Below, piece after piece: positions 42,350-51,724 of a stretch of DNA of 64,000 nucleotides. The notes under the pieces were generated by a model. That model was not told where the DNA came from. It saw only the letters and a list, made by a program, of their open reading frames with translations, and did no database searches. The DNA comes from Paenibacillus oleatilyticus (GTDB lineage Bacteria > Bacillota > Bacilli > Paenibacillales > NBRC-103111): the NCBI RefSeq assembly GCF_018998565.1, contig NZ_JAHNZO010000005.1:124001-188000 (forward strand), read 5' to 3'. The translations under genes were made by a program, and so were the position numbers. Each line of letters opens with the position of its first letter. Positions within the stretch are counted from its first letter, which is position 1.

Positions 42350-44593
42350 ATGGAACAGCGATTGGAACAACAACAGCAGCCGGATCAGCAGCAAGCCTCG
42401 CTTGCCATTACGGGCATGACCTGCGCAGCCTGCGCGAACCGGATCGAGAAGGGCTTGAACAAGCTGCCCGGCGTCGGGAAAGCGACCGTGAACTTTGCGC
42501 TCGAGACGGCTCACGTCGAATACTCCGGGCAGGCGGTGTCGGTTGACGAGATGATCCGGAAGGTCGAACAGCTTGGCTACAAAGCGGGGCTGAAGGAGGA
42601 GCGGCAGGACGACGGCGACCACCGGCAAAAAGAAATTGCCGCCCACCGCACAAAGCTGATCTTCTCCGCCATTCTTTCGTTCCCGCTGCTGTGGTCGATG
42701 GTCAGCCACTTTTCGTTCACTTCGTGGATTTATTTGCCGGAAGCGCTGATGAATCCATGGGTGCAGCTTGCGCTCGCGACGCCGGTGCAGTTCATCATCG
42801 GCTTGCCGTTCTATACCGGCGCTTACAAAGCGCTGCGCAACAAGAGCGCTAACATGGACGTGCTCGTCGCGCTGGGCACGTCGGCGGCTTATTTTTACAG
42901 CCTGTACCTGACGCTGGAGTGGGCTGCGGCCGGCTCTTCATCGCACCATGGCATGCCTTCCATGTATTACGAGACGAGCGCCGTGCTGATCACGTTGATC
43001 GTGATGGGCAAATGGTTCGAGGCGCTGGCGAAAGGACGATCCTCGGAAGCGATCAAGAAGCTGATGGGCCTGCAGGCCAAAACGGCGCTTGTCGTCCGCG
43101 ACGGCGTCGAGCTGAGCGTGCCGGTGGAAGAGGTGTTGGCCGGAGACGTCGTGCTGGTGAAGCCGGGCGAGAAAATTCCGGTTGACGGCCTCGTCCTCGA
43201 CGGCATGTCGGCGGTCGACGAATCGATGCTGACGGGCGAAAGCATTCCGGTTGAGAAAAAGCCGGGTGACGCCGTCATCGGCGCTACTGTCAACCGGAAC
43301 GGCAGCCTGCGGATCCAAGCGACCAAAGTCGGCAAAGAAACGGCGCTGGCGCAAATTATCCGGGTCGTCGAAGACGCGCAGGGCTCGAAGGCGCCGATCC
43401 AGCGGGTGGCCGACCAGATCTCCGGCATCTTCGTGCCGATCGTCGTCGGGATTGCGGTGCTCACGTTCTTGATCTGGTATTTTGTGGTTGTTCCGGGCGA
43501 ATTCGCCAATGCGCTGGAAAAAGCGATCGCCGTCCTCGTCATTGCATGCCCTTGCGCCCTGGGGCTCGCGACGCCGACCTCCATCATGGCCGGATCGGGC
43601 CGCGCGGCGGAGTTCGGGATTTTGTTCAAGGGCGGAGAGCATCTGGAATCGATGCACAAGATCGATACGATCGTGCTGGATAAAACCGGCACCGTTACGA
43701 AAGGGAAACCGGAGTTGACCGACGTGCGCATCGAAGCGGCGGATGAAGCGACGGTTCTGCGCTTGGTCGCTGCCGCAGAGAAGCAATCCGAGCATCCGCT
43801 GGCGGAAGCGATTGTGGAAGGCATCCGCTCGAAGGGCATCGCGTTCTCCGAAGCGGAGCGGTTCGAAGCGATTCCGGGCTATGGCATCGCCGCTGTCGTC
43901 GAAGGCCGCGAGGTGCTGGTCGGCACGCGCAAGCTGCTGCGGCGCGAAGGGATCGAATTCGCGCAGGCCGAGGGGACGATGGAGCGGCTCGAATCGGAAG
44001 GCAAAACCGCCATGCTGATCGCCGTGGACCGGCAGTATGCCGGCATGGTCGCGGTAGCCGACGCGGTCAAAGAAACGTCGCAAGAAGCGATCACCCGCTT
44101 GAAGCAGGGGGGGATCGAGGTCATTATGATCACCGGCGACAACCGCCGGACGGCGGAGGCGATTGCCCGCCAGGTAGGCATCGACCGCGTGCTGGCCGAA
44201 GTGCTGCCGGAAGGGAAGGCGGCCGAAGTCAAGAAGCTGCAGGCGGAAGGGCGCAAGGTCGCCATGGTCGGCGACGGCATCAACGATGCGCCGGCGCTTG
44301 CGACCGCCGATGTCGGGATTGCCGTCGGCACGGGGACGGACATCGCTATCGAAGCGGCCGACGTGACGCTCATGCAGGGCGATCTCATCCGCTTGCCGGA
44401 CGCCGCGGCGATGAGCCGGAAAACGATGGCCAACATCAAGCAAAATCTGTTCTGGGCGCTTGCGTACAATACGCTCGGTATTCCGATCGCAGCGCTTGGC
44501 TTCCTTGCCCCGTGGGTGGCGGGAGCCGCGATGGCGCTAAGCTCGGTGTCGGTGGTGCTCAACGCGCTCCGATTGCAGAAAGTGAAGCTCTAA
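42350..44593 (+). CDS. copA: Copper-exporting P1B-type ATPase CopA
   Basis: This 747-residue pump exports Cu(I). It has one N-terminal HMA domain ([17 protein letters not shown], about residues 22-38), eight membrane helices, the membrane metal site CPC in [15 protein letters not shown], the phosphorylated Asp in DKTGTVTKG, the TGES motif in [11 protein letters not shown] and the hinge [13 protein letters not shown]. The N-terminus has a Gln-rich start. Only one HMA domain is present; two is common in Bacillus. The start follows GAGGAGAGG. Confidence 0.94.
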   Translation: MEQRLEQQQQPDQQQASLAITGMTCAACANRIEKGLNKLPGVGKATVNFALETAHVEYSGQAVSVDEMIRKVEQLGYKAGLKEERQDDGDHRQKEIAAHRTKLIFSAILSFPLLWSMVSHFSFTSWIYLPEALMNPWVQLALATPVQFIIGLPFYTGAYKALRNKSANMDVLVALGTSAAYFYSLYLTLEWAAAGSSSHHGMPSMYYETSAVLITLIVMGKWFEALAKGRSSEAIKKLMGLQAKTALVVRDGVELSVPVEEVLAGDVVLVKPGEKIPVDGLVLDGMSAVDESMLTGESIPVEKKPGDAVIGATVNRNGSLRIQATKVGKETALAQIIRVVEDAQGSKAPIQRVADQISGIFVPIVVGIAVLTFLIWYFVVVPGEFANALEKAIAVLVIACPCALGLATPTSIMAGSGRAAEFGILFKGGEHLESMHKIDTIVLDKTGTVTKGKPELTDVRIEAADEATVLRLVAAAEKQSEHPLAEAIVEGIRSKGIAFSEAERFEAIPGYGIAAVVEGREVLVGTRKLLRREGIEFAQAEGTMERLESEGKTAMLIAVDRQYAGMVAVADAVKETSQEAITRLKQGGIEVIMITGDNRRTAEAIARQVGIDRVLAEVLPEGKAAEVKKLQAEGRKVAMVGDGINDAPALATADVGIAVGTGTDIAIEAADVTLMQGDLIRLPDAAAMSRKTMANIKQNLFWALAYNTLGIPIAALGFLAPWVAGAAMALSSVSVVLNALRLQKVKL

Positions 44594-44849
44594 AATTCTG
44601 GTGAATAACGAGTGGAGCAACCGAAAGCATTCTGTAGAAACGAAGTGTTCGCCTTTGTTTCCGGATTTCAACCTAAAGAGGGGTTGCATAATCCGGAAAT
44701 CCGGGAACAACAGGATCGGAAGAATGCTTTGGTTGCGCAGCGCCAGTTATTCACCGGACTTTCAGGTAGAGCGGAAGGCGGGTGCCCGGTTGCCGGGCGC
44801 CCTTCTTTCGGTGAATACGGAGGAATCGGAAAGGAGCTGCAAAGCCGCG

Positions 44850-45548
44850 GTGAACAAGACGATTCTCATGGTCGACGACGAGGCGAAAATCAGGGATGTC
44901 GTCGCTTCTTATTTGCAAAAGGACGGGTACCGTACGCTGGAGTCCGCGAGCGGCTCGGAAGCGTTGGACGTGCTGGAGCGGGAGGCGGTCGATCTCGTCA
45001 TCCTGGACCTGATGCTGCCCGATATGTCCGGCGAGGAGGTATGCCGGCGCATCCGGCAAAGGTCCTCGCTGCCGGTCTTGATGCTAACGGCCAAGGTGTC
45101 CGAGAACGACCGGGTCACCGGGCTATCCATCGGCGCGGACGACTACGTGCTGAAGCCGTTCAGTCCGCGGGAGGTGGCGGCCCGGGTCCGGGCGATCCTG
45201 CGCCGCACGCAGGACGACGCTTTGCTGGCGGACCGGATGGCGTTCGGCGATGGCGAGCTGGTTATTCTCACGTTAAAGCGCGAAGTATACAAGCAGGGCG
45301 AACCGGTGGCTCTGACGCCCAACGAATACAAGCTGCTGCTTACGCTTGCCCGGCACCCGGAGCGCTGCTTCACGAGAGACGAGCTGATCGAGAAGGTGCT
45401 CGGCTTCGACTTCGAGGGCGACGAGCGCACGATAGATCAGCATGTCAAAAACCTGCGGCAGAAGATCGAGCCGGTGCCGAAAGCGCCGCGGTATATCGTA
45501 ACGGTGTACGGCGCAGGCTACCGTTTTGCCGGAGGAGCTTGGCCGTGA
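44850..45548 (+). CDS. OmpR/PhoB-family response regulator
   Basis: This 232-residue protein has a receiver domain (KTILMVDDEAKIRDVVASYL, LVILDLMLPDMSGEEVC, LMLTAK, YVLKPFSPREV) and a C-terminal winged helix (VALTPNEYKLLLTLARHPER, DERTIDQHVKNLRQKIEP). I start at GTG 44850 because AAGGAG lies 13 bases upstream and the receiver begins there; the frame is open much further upstream. Its stop overlaps the start of the kinase gene by GTGA. Placement after copA suggests a metal or envelope stress signal, which is inference. Confidence 0.88.
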   Translation: MNKTILMVDDEAKIRDVVASYLQKDGYRTLESASGSEALDVLEREAVDLVILDLMLPDMSGEEVCRRIRQRSSLPVLMLTAKVSENDRVTGLSIGADDYVLKPFSPREVAARVRAILRRTQDDALLADRMAFGDGELVILTLKREVYKQGEPVALTPNEYKLLLTLARHPERCFTRDELIEKVLGFDFEGDERTIDQHVKNLRQKIEPVPKAPRYIVTVYGAGYRFAGGAWP

Positions 45549-46615
45549 GAGGGCTGTATGCCAGATTTGCGCTCGTATTTGTCGGATTAACGTGCGGGAT
45601 TCTGATCCTCGCGTTCACGGTACTGCTGGTGCAGGCGCACCGTCATTTTATGATGTATCAGCAGCAGGCGGCGGCGAGCGCGGATATAGGGATGTTCAAT
45701 GCGCATCTGGAGCAGGCGATTGTCCAGTCGGTCGTCTGGATTGCCGCCGGAGGCATCGTCTTGGCGGCCTTGGCCGGCTTGTATGCGGCGAAGCGGATGG
45801 CTGCGCCGCTCATGGCGATGAAAGCGATGGCGGTCCGCATGGCCGGGGGCGAGCTGGAGGCCCGTACGGAGGTTCGCGGGAACGACGAGCTGGCCGACTT
45901 GGCACAGGCGATTAACGCGCTGGCTGCGCAATTGGAGAAGCAGGAGCGCCTGCGGAAGACGATGACCGCCGACGTCGCCCATGAGCTCCGCACCCCGCTG
46001 GCTACTTTGAAGAGCCACATGGAAGCGATGATGGATCGCGTCTGGGAGCCGACGCACGTCCGGCTCGCGGCTTGTCACGAGGAGGTCGAGCGGCTGAGTC
46101 ATCTGGTCGGCGATTTGGAGCAGCTGACGCAGATGGACTCGCCTCATTTTCGGCTTCGCCTGCAGACGGAAGATTTGTCGGCTATCGCCGCTCAGAGCGT
46201 GGAGACCGTCAAAGCTGCTTTTGTGCAAAAACAAGTTGCCCTCCGGTTCGCCGCCCCGGCACAACCGGTGCTTGTCCAAGCGGACCGCCGGCGGATCGGG
46301 CAAATTTTGGCCAATGTGCTCAGCAACGCCTGGAAGTACACGCCATCCGGAGGCCGGGTCGAGGTGACAGTGGAGCACGCCAATGGCGAGGCGCGGGTCG
46401 TCGTCGCAGACACCGGGATCGGCATTTCGACCGAGGAGCTGCCTTATGTGTTCGAGCGGTTCTACCGTACTGATAAGTCGCGGAATCGCAGTACGGGAGG
46501 AAGCGGCATCGGGCTGACTATCGCCCGGAGACTGGCGGAAGCGCACGGCGGACGTATGGAAATCGAGAGCGAGGTCGGCCGGGGGACGGTGGTGCGGATT
46601 TGTTTTCCGGGTTAA
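45545..46615 (+). CDS. Membrane sensor histidine kinase
   Basis: This 356-residue kinase has an N-terminal helix (about 7-28), a very short external loop, a second helix (about 60-82) and a HAMP domain. A HisKA domain with the phosphorylated His in MTADVAHELRTPLATLKSHM is followed by an ATPase domain (NVLSNAWKYTPSGGRVEV, VADTGIGIS, GSGIGLTIARRLAEAHGG). Translation starts at GTG 45545, overlapping the regulator stop codon. The small loop means it may sense through the membrane or a partner, possibly the lipoprotein encoded next. Confidence 0.88.
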   Translation: MRGLYARFALVFVGLTCGILILAFTVLLVQAHRHFMMYQQQAAASADIGMFNAHLEQAIVQSVVWIAAGGIVLAALAGLYAAKRMAAPLMAMKAMAVRMAGGELEARTEVRGNDELADLAQAINALAAQLEKQERLRKTMTADVAHELRTPLATLKSHMEAMMDRVWEPTHVRLAACHEEVERLSHLVGDLEQLTQMDSPHFRLRLQTEDLSAIAAQSVETVKAAFVQKQVALRFAAPAQPVLVQADRRRIGQILANVLSNAWKYTPSGGRVEVTVEHANGEARVVVADTGIGISTEELPYVFERFYRTDKSRNRSTGGSGIGLTIARRLAEAHGGRMEIESEVGRGTVVRICFPG

Positions 46616-46699
46616 AGCGCGGTGGAGTGATGATCTTCACAAGATCTTCAAAAGCTTCCCTTACACTAAAAACAACCGAGAGAAAACAGGAGGGTATTT

Positions 46700-47548
46700 A
46701 TGAAAAAAGCAGCCATTGCGACATTGCTTGGGACAGCCCTGCTGCTAAGTGCGTGCGGCCAGCAGGGGAAAGAAGCCTCGGCCCCGAAGGAGGCTCCGAA
46801 GGAAGAAGCCGGACACGGCAATCACGGAGGCGGGGCGTCCGAAGCGCCGAAGAGCGCCGAGGTCGTCACGACCTTCAAGCTGACGCCGGAGAAGCCGCAG
46901 GCCCGAAGTAATACCCCGCTTACGATTCAGATTACGGACAAAAACAACAAGCCGGTGGAAAATTTCGACATTACGCACGAGAAGAAGCTTCACTTGATTG
47001 TCGTCAGCAAAGACCTGTCGTTCTTCAACCACATTCATCCCGATTATAAGGGCGGAGGCCGGTTCGACATCACGACGCAGTTTCCGGGCGGAGGCGATTA
47101 TAAGCTGATTGCGGACTTTGTGCCGACAGGCCAAGGAACGATGACTCAGACGCAGTGGATCAGCGTACAGGGCGATGCGCCCGCAGCCGCGGCGATTGAG
47201 CCCGAGTCCACGCTGGTCAAGACGGTGGACGGCAAGGAAGTCACGCTTGCGATTGACCACTTGATGGCGGGAATGGACGCGAACCTGACTTTCACGATTC
47301 GCGACGCCGCTTCGAAGCAGCCGGTGACGAATCTTCAGCCTTATCTCGGCGCGGTCGGACATGTGGTTATTTTGAGCGCCGATGCCGAGAAGTATCTGCA
47401 TGTCCATCCGATGGAGGAGAAGGCTTCCGGGCCGGATGCCAAGTTCATGACGAATTTCCCGAAAAGCGGCGTGTACAAGCTGTGGGGCCAGTTCCAGCAT
47501 GAAGGCAAGGTGTTCACCGTTCCTTTTGTCGTGAAGGTGCCCGGTTGA
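46700..47548 (+). CDS. His-rich lipoprotein, YtkA/FixH-like, probably copper-related
   Basis: This 282-residue lipoprotein has lipobox LLSAC (Cys19), then a low-complexity linker with GHGNHGGG. Two repeated beta domains follow, each with a paired His motif (FFNHIHPDYKG near 114-124 and YLHVHPMEEK near 233-242) and the phrase GVYKLWGQFQHEGKVFTVPF. This is like YtkA-type domains found with copper genes. It follows the two-component system 85 bp downstream and may be regulated by it. Metal binding by the His pairs is likely but not proven. Its stop codon touches the start of repeat copy B. Confidence 0.75.
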   Translation: MKKAAIATLLGTALLLSACGQQGKEASAPKEAPKEEAGHGNHGGGASEAPKSAEVVTTFKLTPEKPQARSNTPLTIQITDKNNKPVENFDITHEKKLHLIVVSKDLSFFNHIHPDYKGGGRFDITTQFPGGGDYKLIADFVPTGQGTMTQTQWISVQGDAPAAAAIEPESTLVKTVDGKEVTLAIDHLMAGMDANLTFTIRDAASKQPVTNLQPYLGAVGHVVILSADAEKYLHVHPMEEKASGPDAKFMTNFPKSGVYKLWGQFQHEGKVFTVPFVVKVPG

Positions 47549-47805
47549 GCTCAGTTGAAGGTAATAGAGGTGTACGATGGGGTGGGGTATCCACTTCCGA
47601 CCGCTGCTCCACCCCACAAAGTGAAGTTGAATCAGGGAAGCTTAGGCCGAGTACTTTGCGGGGGCCCCGGGTCTGCAGGAAATTTCTATTAGAAGCCGCT
47701 TAGTAGCGGACATTTCCCGATGACAAAGGCGGACGCTATCGCTTCTCCAGTGGATACCCCACCTCCGTATGTTTCTCTATTTTTGTATAAAACCTCTTTC
47801 TCAAC
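47544..47805. repeat. Inverted-repeat (MITE-like) element, copy B
   Basis: This copy lies in opposite orientation to the element at 9109-9310. Both ends match copy A: GGGGTGGGGTATCCACTTCC near 47580-47599 and the stretch from CCGCTTAGTAGCGG (47697-47710) through ATCGCTTCTCCAGTGGATAC to AACCTCTTTCTCAAC at the right end. The central portion is longer and divergent, about 262 bp in all. The left end GTTGAG overlaps the stop codon of the lipoprotein gene, so that gene's stop may have been supplied by the element. Confidence 0.65.
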
Positions 47806-47813
47806 CCTCTGAG

Positions 47814-47846
47814 ACCGATTCGCAGAAGCCGAATCGGTTTTGTCTT
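47814..47846 (+). terminator. Terminator downstream of repeat copy B
   Basis: ACCGATTCG (47814-47822) pairs with CGAATCGGT (47830-47838), followed by TTTGTCTTT. It is probably the original terminator of the His-rich lipoprotein gene, now displaced by the repeat. Confidence 0.75.
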
Positions 47847-47890
47847 TATCGGGATGCTCTACGCGCTGCCTGTCACAGCGAAGCCGGCTC

Positions 47891-48367
47891 CTACCAGTTC
47901 ACATGGGCGTCGGGAGCCTTATCCGGCACCAGATTCAAGACGATATTGTGCTCAAGAAGCGCCTTCAGTCCGCACAGCACGATCGTAAACCCTTCCGTCG
48001 AGCCGATTGCTTGCTTGACGATGTCGTCCCCATCTCCCTGAAATCCTGTGTTCGTTACCGTCACGAAAGTTTCGTTATCCGCCCGGCGGGTAAAGATCCA
48101 TTCAACCGTAGTGAAGCCGTAAGACGCCTCCCATTCGATGAGAATGCGCCGGTTCTCCTCGATTTCTTTGACATGGACGTTGGTGGAAACGCCGTACATT
48201 TCCCAATCCCACCGGACGCGTTTTCCGGCTTCCAGCCTTCCGCTGCTTTTGGTGAACCAGAATCGCGTCGTAACCGAAGGTTCGACGAAAGCTTCGAACA
48301 CCTCTTCCACCGGTCTGCGGATCAGCATTTCCGCTTTTGCAGCCGGTGCTTGATGCAGGGTTGTCAT
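47891..48367 (-). CDS. AHSA1/SRPBCC-domain protein
   Basis: This 158-residue protein is a single SRPBCC fold of the AHSA1 type. It starts with AEMLIRRPVEEVFEAFVEPS, contains FWFTKSSGRLEAGKRVRWDW and ends with a helix FTIVLCGLKALLEHNI. The fold makes a hydrophobic cavity for a lipid-like ligand or a chaperone client. Role here is unknown. It is divergent from the radical SAM cluster. Confidence 0.8.
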   Translation of the reverse strand: MTTLHQAPAAKAEMLIRRPVEEVFEAFVEPSVTTRFWFTKSSGRLEAGKRVRWDWEMYGVSTNVHVKEIEENRRILIEWEASYGFTTVEWIFTRRADNETFVTVTNTGFQGDGDDIVKQAIGSTEGFTIVLCGLKALLEHNIVLNLVPDKAPDAHVNW

Positions 48368-48813
48368 TGTGCATTTCTCCTTTCATCGTTTTCCGTTTCT
48401 TGTAATATAGCATGTCACATCCGACACAATATTACATCGTTTGCTGTCAGTCGATATCAGATGTCGTCGTTCTCGCCAAGCGCTTGAGGTACAATTGATC
48501 CCCGTGCACTATGGACAAAGTACCCAGCTTTTCAATACAATGAATGAAAGCAATGGGTTAATTTTACATGTTATACGGTAATTTCTTTCGGGAAATAGGT
48601 AGTATTTGTCATACTGAAATTTGTCAAGTGCTTTGAGTATGACAAGATGTAGAAACGACGTTTTTTCTGAAAAAATTGTTGATTCCCAAAAATTTTGACG
48701 AAAGCCGCACGTCGTTCAGGCAACCAACCGTTTCCGGACAACTCCCCATCATTCACAAAATTGAGGACCGACGACCGAAGACGGCATCGTCGGACTCCGC
48801 GAGAGGTATCGCC
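48368..48813. promoter_or_regulatory. Intergenic region before the radical SAM cluster, with inverted repeat
   Basis: A perfect 10-bp inverted repeat, TTGTCATACT (48606-48615) and AGTATGACAA (48636-48645), is separated by 20 bp. It lies about 170 bp ahead of the first cluster gene. It may be a regulator site or form a hairpin. No convincing sigma-A promoter was identified, and no further gene was seen in this 446-bp gap. Confidence 0.5.
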
Positions 48814-49620
48814 ATGGCTCATCACAAGTATGTCGTCGCGTTCCGCATCGGCTTCCAAAGCTCGCTGGAATACCGCTTTAATTTTTTTCTCTCCTTGTTC
48901 AGCGCGGTATTTCCGATCGTCGTGCATTACTACATATGGACGGCGGTGTATGCGAGCTCCGGAGAGAGCGGCCTGTTCGGCTATTCCTATCAAGAGATGA
49001 TCATGTATACGATCATCGCTGCCGTCGTCTCCAAGCTGGTCATTACGAATATGGAGCACGCCATCGCCGAAGATATCAAAAGCGGCGGATTGAATAAATA
49101 TATGGTCAAGCCGGTTGCGTATTTTGGCTTCCGCATCTGCTCATTTATCGGGCAGCGCTTGATCTATGTGGCGATTTCCCTGCTCGTCATACTGGCTCTA
49201 ACCTTCGCATTGAACTCATTCTATAAGCAGCATACCGGACTTGAACGATTGCTGGCTTTTTTCCTCTCCCTGTGCCTGTCTGTCATTCTTAGCTTTCTGA
49301 TCTCGTACGCCCTTTGCGCGTTCGCCTTCTGGTTGTCGGAAATCTCCTACTTTTTCGTTGTTACCAGCCTGTTGGTCAATATTATGAGCGGCGGCATGTT
49401 TCCGCTTGAAATTTTCGGAGAAGGGCTGCAGCAGTTGTTTCGTTACCTGCCCTTCCACTATATGATTTACTTCCCTGTCAACGTCCTGAACGGCAAAATC
49501 GCGGACGGGCTGATTTGGCAAGGCATCGCCGGACAAGGCATCTGGATCGGTCTGATGCTGATCGTCTGCCATCTGGCCTGGAAGCGCGGGATGAAACGGT
49601 ACTTGGGGTTAGGAGGCTGA
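48814..49620 (+). CDS. ABC-2 family permease, first of a pair
   Basis: This 268-residue protein has six predicted helices and belongs to the ABC-2 membrane group (the former DUF990 type): FQSSLEYRFNFFLSLFSAVF at the N-terminus, EDIKSGGLNKYMVKPVAYFG and LVNIMSGGMFPLEIFGEGLQ. Such proteins occur in pairs with one ATPase and export natural products or lipids. I start at ATG 48814 behind GAGAGG. It is followed after four bases by a second permease. No ATP-binding gene is present in the block, which is unusual. Confidence 0.82.
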   Translation: MAHHKYVVAFRIGFQSSLEYRFNFFLSLFSAVFPIVVHYYIWTAVYASSGESGLFGYSYQEMIMYTIIAAVVSKLVITNMEHAIAEDIKSGGLNKYMVKPVAYFGFRICSFIGQRLIYVAISLLVILALTFALNSFYKQHTGLERLLAFFLSLCLSVILSFLISYALCAFAFWLSEISYFFVVTSLLVNIMSGGMFPLEIFGEGLQQLFRYLPFHYMIYFPVNVLNGKIADGLIWQGIAGQGIWIGLMLIVCHLAWKRGMKRYLGLGG

Positions 49621-49624
49621 GCTT

Positions 49625-50434
49625 TTGAACTTCGTTACCGAACTGCGGCGGCATTTGCACATTCTGGCGTTATTCGCCAAAAACTCGGTCATTTCCCAGA
49701 TGGAATACCGCTTTAATTTCATAACGGGCATATTCGTCGAAGCGGCGTTTCTGATGGCCAAGCTGCTATATGCGGTCGTCGTGTACAAAACGAATGTGCG
49801 GATCAACGGGCTGTCGCCGGATACGATTCTCATGTTTATGGGGACGCATTTATGGCTGACGGGCATTTACATGGGCTTGTTCTTTAACAATTTCCTGCGT
49901 CTCAGCGATCACGTCCGCACGGGCAGTCTCGATCTGATGATGGTCAAGCCGATTTCACTGCAATTTCTCGTATCCTTGCGGGTTATCGAGGTCGGGATGC
50001 CGATCCCGAATATGATTGCGGGCACCGTGATGATCGCGATCGGCTGGAGCGCCGCGGGCATTCCGCTGACGCTGCTCCATGTCGCCGGATTTGTGGCTTT
50101 TCTGCTGGCCGCAACCGTCCTCACGTACTGCATTATGATCGTTCCTGCGCTGCTCTCGTTCTGGTTCGTCAATACGTCGGCCGCCAGCGAAATCTCGTAC
50201 TCCGTATGGGATTCCAACAATATGCCCGCATCCATGTACAACAAGTGGATACAGCGGATAGGGACGTTTGTCGTTCCAGTGTTTTTGATTACGAACTTCG
50301 CCCCGATGTTGGTGCTCGGCAAGCTGTCTGCCGCCGAATTGGCCTGGGGCGCGCTGGCCCCGGTCGTCTGTTTCCTGCTGATCCGTTTCCTGTGGAAGCG
50401 GGCGCTGAGCGTGTACAGCAGCTCGAATCTGTAG
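49625..50434 (+). CDS. ABC-2 family permease, second of a pair
   Basis: This 269-residue protein has six predicted helices and shares the family landmarks of its neighbour (ISQMEYRFNFITGIFVEAAF, VRTGSLDLMMVKPISLQFLV). The start is TTG behind GGAGG, four bases after the first permease. The two should form a heterodimeric exporter channel. With the biosynthetic genes that follow, they are expected to export the product or a lipid-linked intermediate. The missing ATPase must come from elsewhere. Confidence 0.82.
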   Translation: MNFVTELRRHLHILALFAKNSVISQMEYRFNFITGIFVEAAFLMAKLLYAVVVYKTNVRINGLSPDTILMFMGTHLWLTGIYMGLFFNNFLRLSDHVRTGSLDLMMVKPISLQFLVSLRVIEVGMPIPNMIAGTVMIAIGWSAAGIPLTLLHVAGFVAFLLAATVLTYCIMIVPALLSFWFVNTSAASEISYSVWDSNNMPASMYNKWIQRIGTFVVPVFLITNFAPMLVLGKLSAAELAWGALAPVVCFLLIRFLWKRALSVYSSSNL

Positions 50435-50475
50435 CGGAGCATTCGTTCGAAGCGGCAAATGACGATAAGGAGGTG

Positions 50476-50559
50476 ATGCCGTCCGGAACAAGCGCAGGCG
50501 GGAAGGCTCCGCAGATGAGGCAGTCTAGGCTGAATCGACAGGTCCTATACCGACAATGA
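50476..50559 (+). CDS. Candidate 27-residue peptide between exporter and radical SAM genes
   Basis: In the 150-bp gap a short frame runs from ATG 50476 to TGA 50557. It encodes a basic, Gln/Arg-rich peptide (MPSGTSAGGKAPQMRQ then SRLNRQVLYRQ). Directly before it is AAGGAGGTGAT (50467-50477), a full-length match to the 16S anti-Shine-Dalgarno, but it overlaps the ATG, leaving only two bases of spacing. Initiation there would be poor. The frame is open upstream into the permease gene. It could be a precursor peptide for the radical SAM enzymes or just chance; I cannot tell. Confidence 0.25.
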   Translation: MPSGTSAGGKAPQMRQSRLNRQVLYRQ

Positions 50560-50584
50560 TTCGAAAATTGGAGGAGGTTAGACG

Positions 50585-51703
50585 ATGTCCGTACAACTTC
50601 GCAACGACACGGCTTCACCGATTTCATCGCTCTTGAGTACGTCGGCGCCCCGATGGATTTGGCTGCAGCTTCTGGAGGCCTGTAATCTAAGGTGCAAAAT
50701 GTGCTACGAATGGGGCGATAACGGCGCCTACAAGGAACGAACGATGTTAACGCAGCTGGATATTCAAGTGGTTAAGCAAATTATCGAGGATTGCAGTCCG
50801 GTCAAGCCGTATTACGATCTGTTTGGCGGAGAGCCTCTGATGTATCCGCAGATCGACGAGGTTCTGGCTGCATTAAAATATTACGGAAGCCAAGTCGCCT
50901 TCCCGACCAACGGAACGCTGCTGGAAAAGCACGCGGAGATGATTATCGAGAACGAGCCGCATCGCGTATGGGTGTCGATGGACGGTCCGGAGGAAATTAA
51001 CGACCAGCAGCGCGGCAAGGGCGTGTTCAAGAGAGCGACCGCAGGCATTGAGAAGCTTCATGCGCTCCGGGAGGAGAAGGGCAAGGAGTTTCCGAAGATC
51101 GGCACGATCTTCATCATTACCCCGCTGACGTATATGCATGTGGAAGAGCTGTTCTTCAAAAGCCTGGATATTACGAAGCTGGATCATATCAGTTTGGAGT
51201 TTCAGTCGTTTATTACGCCGGAAGATCACGTGAATTATCGCAATATTTTGAAAAATAATTTTGATCTGGACACGAATGCGGCCGTTTCCAGGGGCTTCGT
51301 CCGCGAATTATCCGAGTTTAGCGAGATGAATGCAAAGGATATTTCCCGTCAGGTACGCAATATCGAGGAGTACTGTAAGGAGAAGGGCGTTTATTTCAAC
51401 GCCTACCCGCAGAACATGACCGAGGAGACGGTCGAGCTGTACTTCAGCGGAAACAGCCACAAGCTGTCGCATGCCAAGAAGCGGTGCGAGTTCCCTTGGC
51501 TCAGCACGGAGATCAATGCGAGAGGCGACGTGACCTCCTGTCATGCCTTCTATGACTTGACACTCGGCAACGTCAACGAGCAGCGGCTGCTTGATATCTG
51601 GAACGGACCGAAGTATAAGCAATACCGCAATTATTTGAAAAAAAATTCATTCCCGATCTGTCAAGCCTGTTGTCTCAACTTCAAGACGAAGACGGAAAAA
51701 TAA
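50585..51703 (+). CDS. Radical SAM enzyme with SPASM-like C-terminus (first)
   Basis: This 372-residue enzyme has the radical SAM cluster motif in EACNLRCKMCYEWG (Cys33, Cys37, Cys40) and the glycine-rich SAM-binding FGGEPLMYP. The C-terminal domain has Cys301, Cys319, Cys359 and Cys362, spaced to hold an auxiliary Fe-S cluster, with the SPASM-like phrases EINARGDVTSCHAFYDLTLG and LLDIWNGPKY. Such enzymes usually modify peptides or protein-bound substrates. The start follows GGAGGAGG. The second radical SAM gene in this block has the same spacing of auxiliary cysteines, so the two are related. Confidence 0.85.
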   Translation: MSVQLRNDTASPISSLLSTSAPRWIWLQLLEACNLRCKMCYEWGDNGAYKERTMLTQLDIQVVKQIIEDCSPVKPYYDLFGGEPLMYPQIDEVLAALKYYGSQVAFPTNGTLLEKHAEMIIENEPHRVWVSMDGPEEINDQQRGKGVFKRATAGIEKLHALREEKGKEFPKIGTIFIITPLTYMHVEELFFKSLDITKLDHISLEFQSFITPEDHVNYRNILKNNFDLDTNAAVSRGFVRELSEFSEMNAKDISRQVRNIEEYCKEKGVYFNAYPQNMTEETVELYFSGNSHKLSHAKKRCEFPWLSTEINARGDVTSCHAFYDLTLGNVNEQRLLDIWNGPKYKQYRNYLKKNSFPICQACCLNFKTKTEK

Positions 51704-51724
51704 AGGAAGCACGAGGTTGTGCCC

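Noticed and set aside
42938-44443. A 501-codon minus-strand open frame opposite copA
   Set aside because: copA has every catalytic motif on the plus strand; the antisense frame is only a codon-bias shadow.
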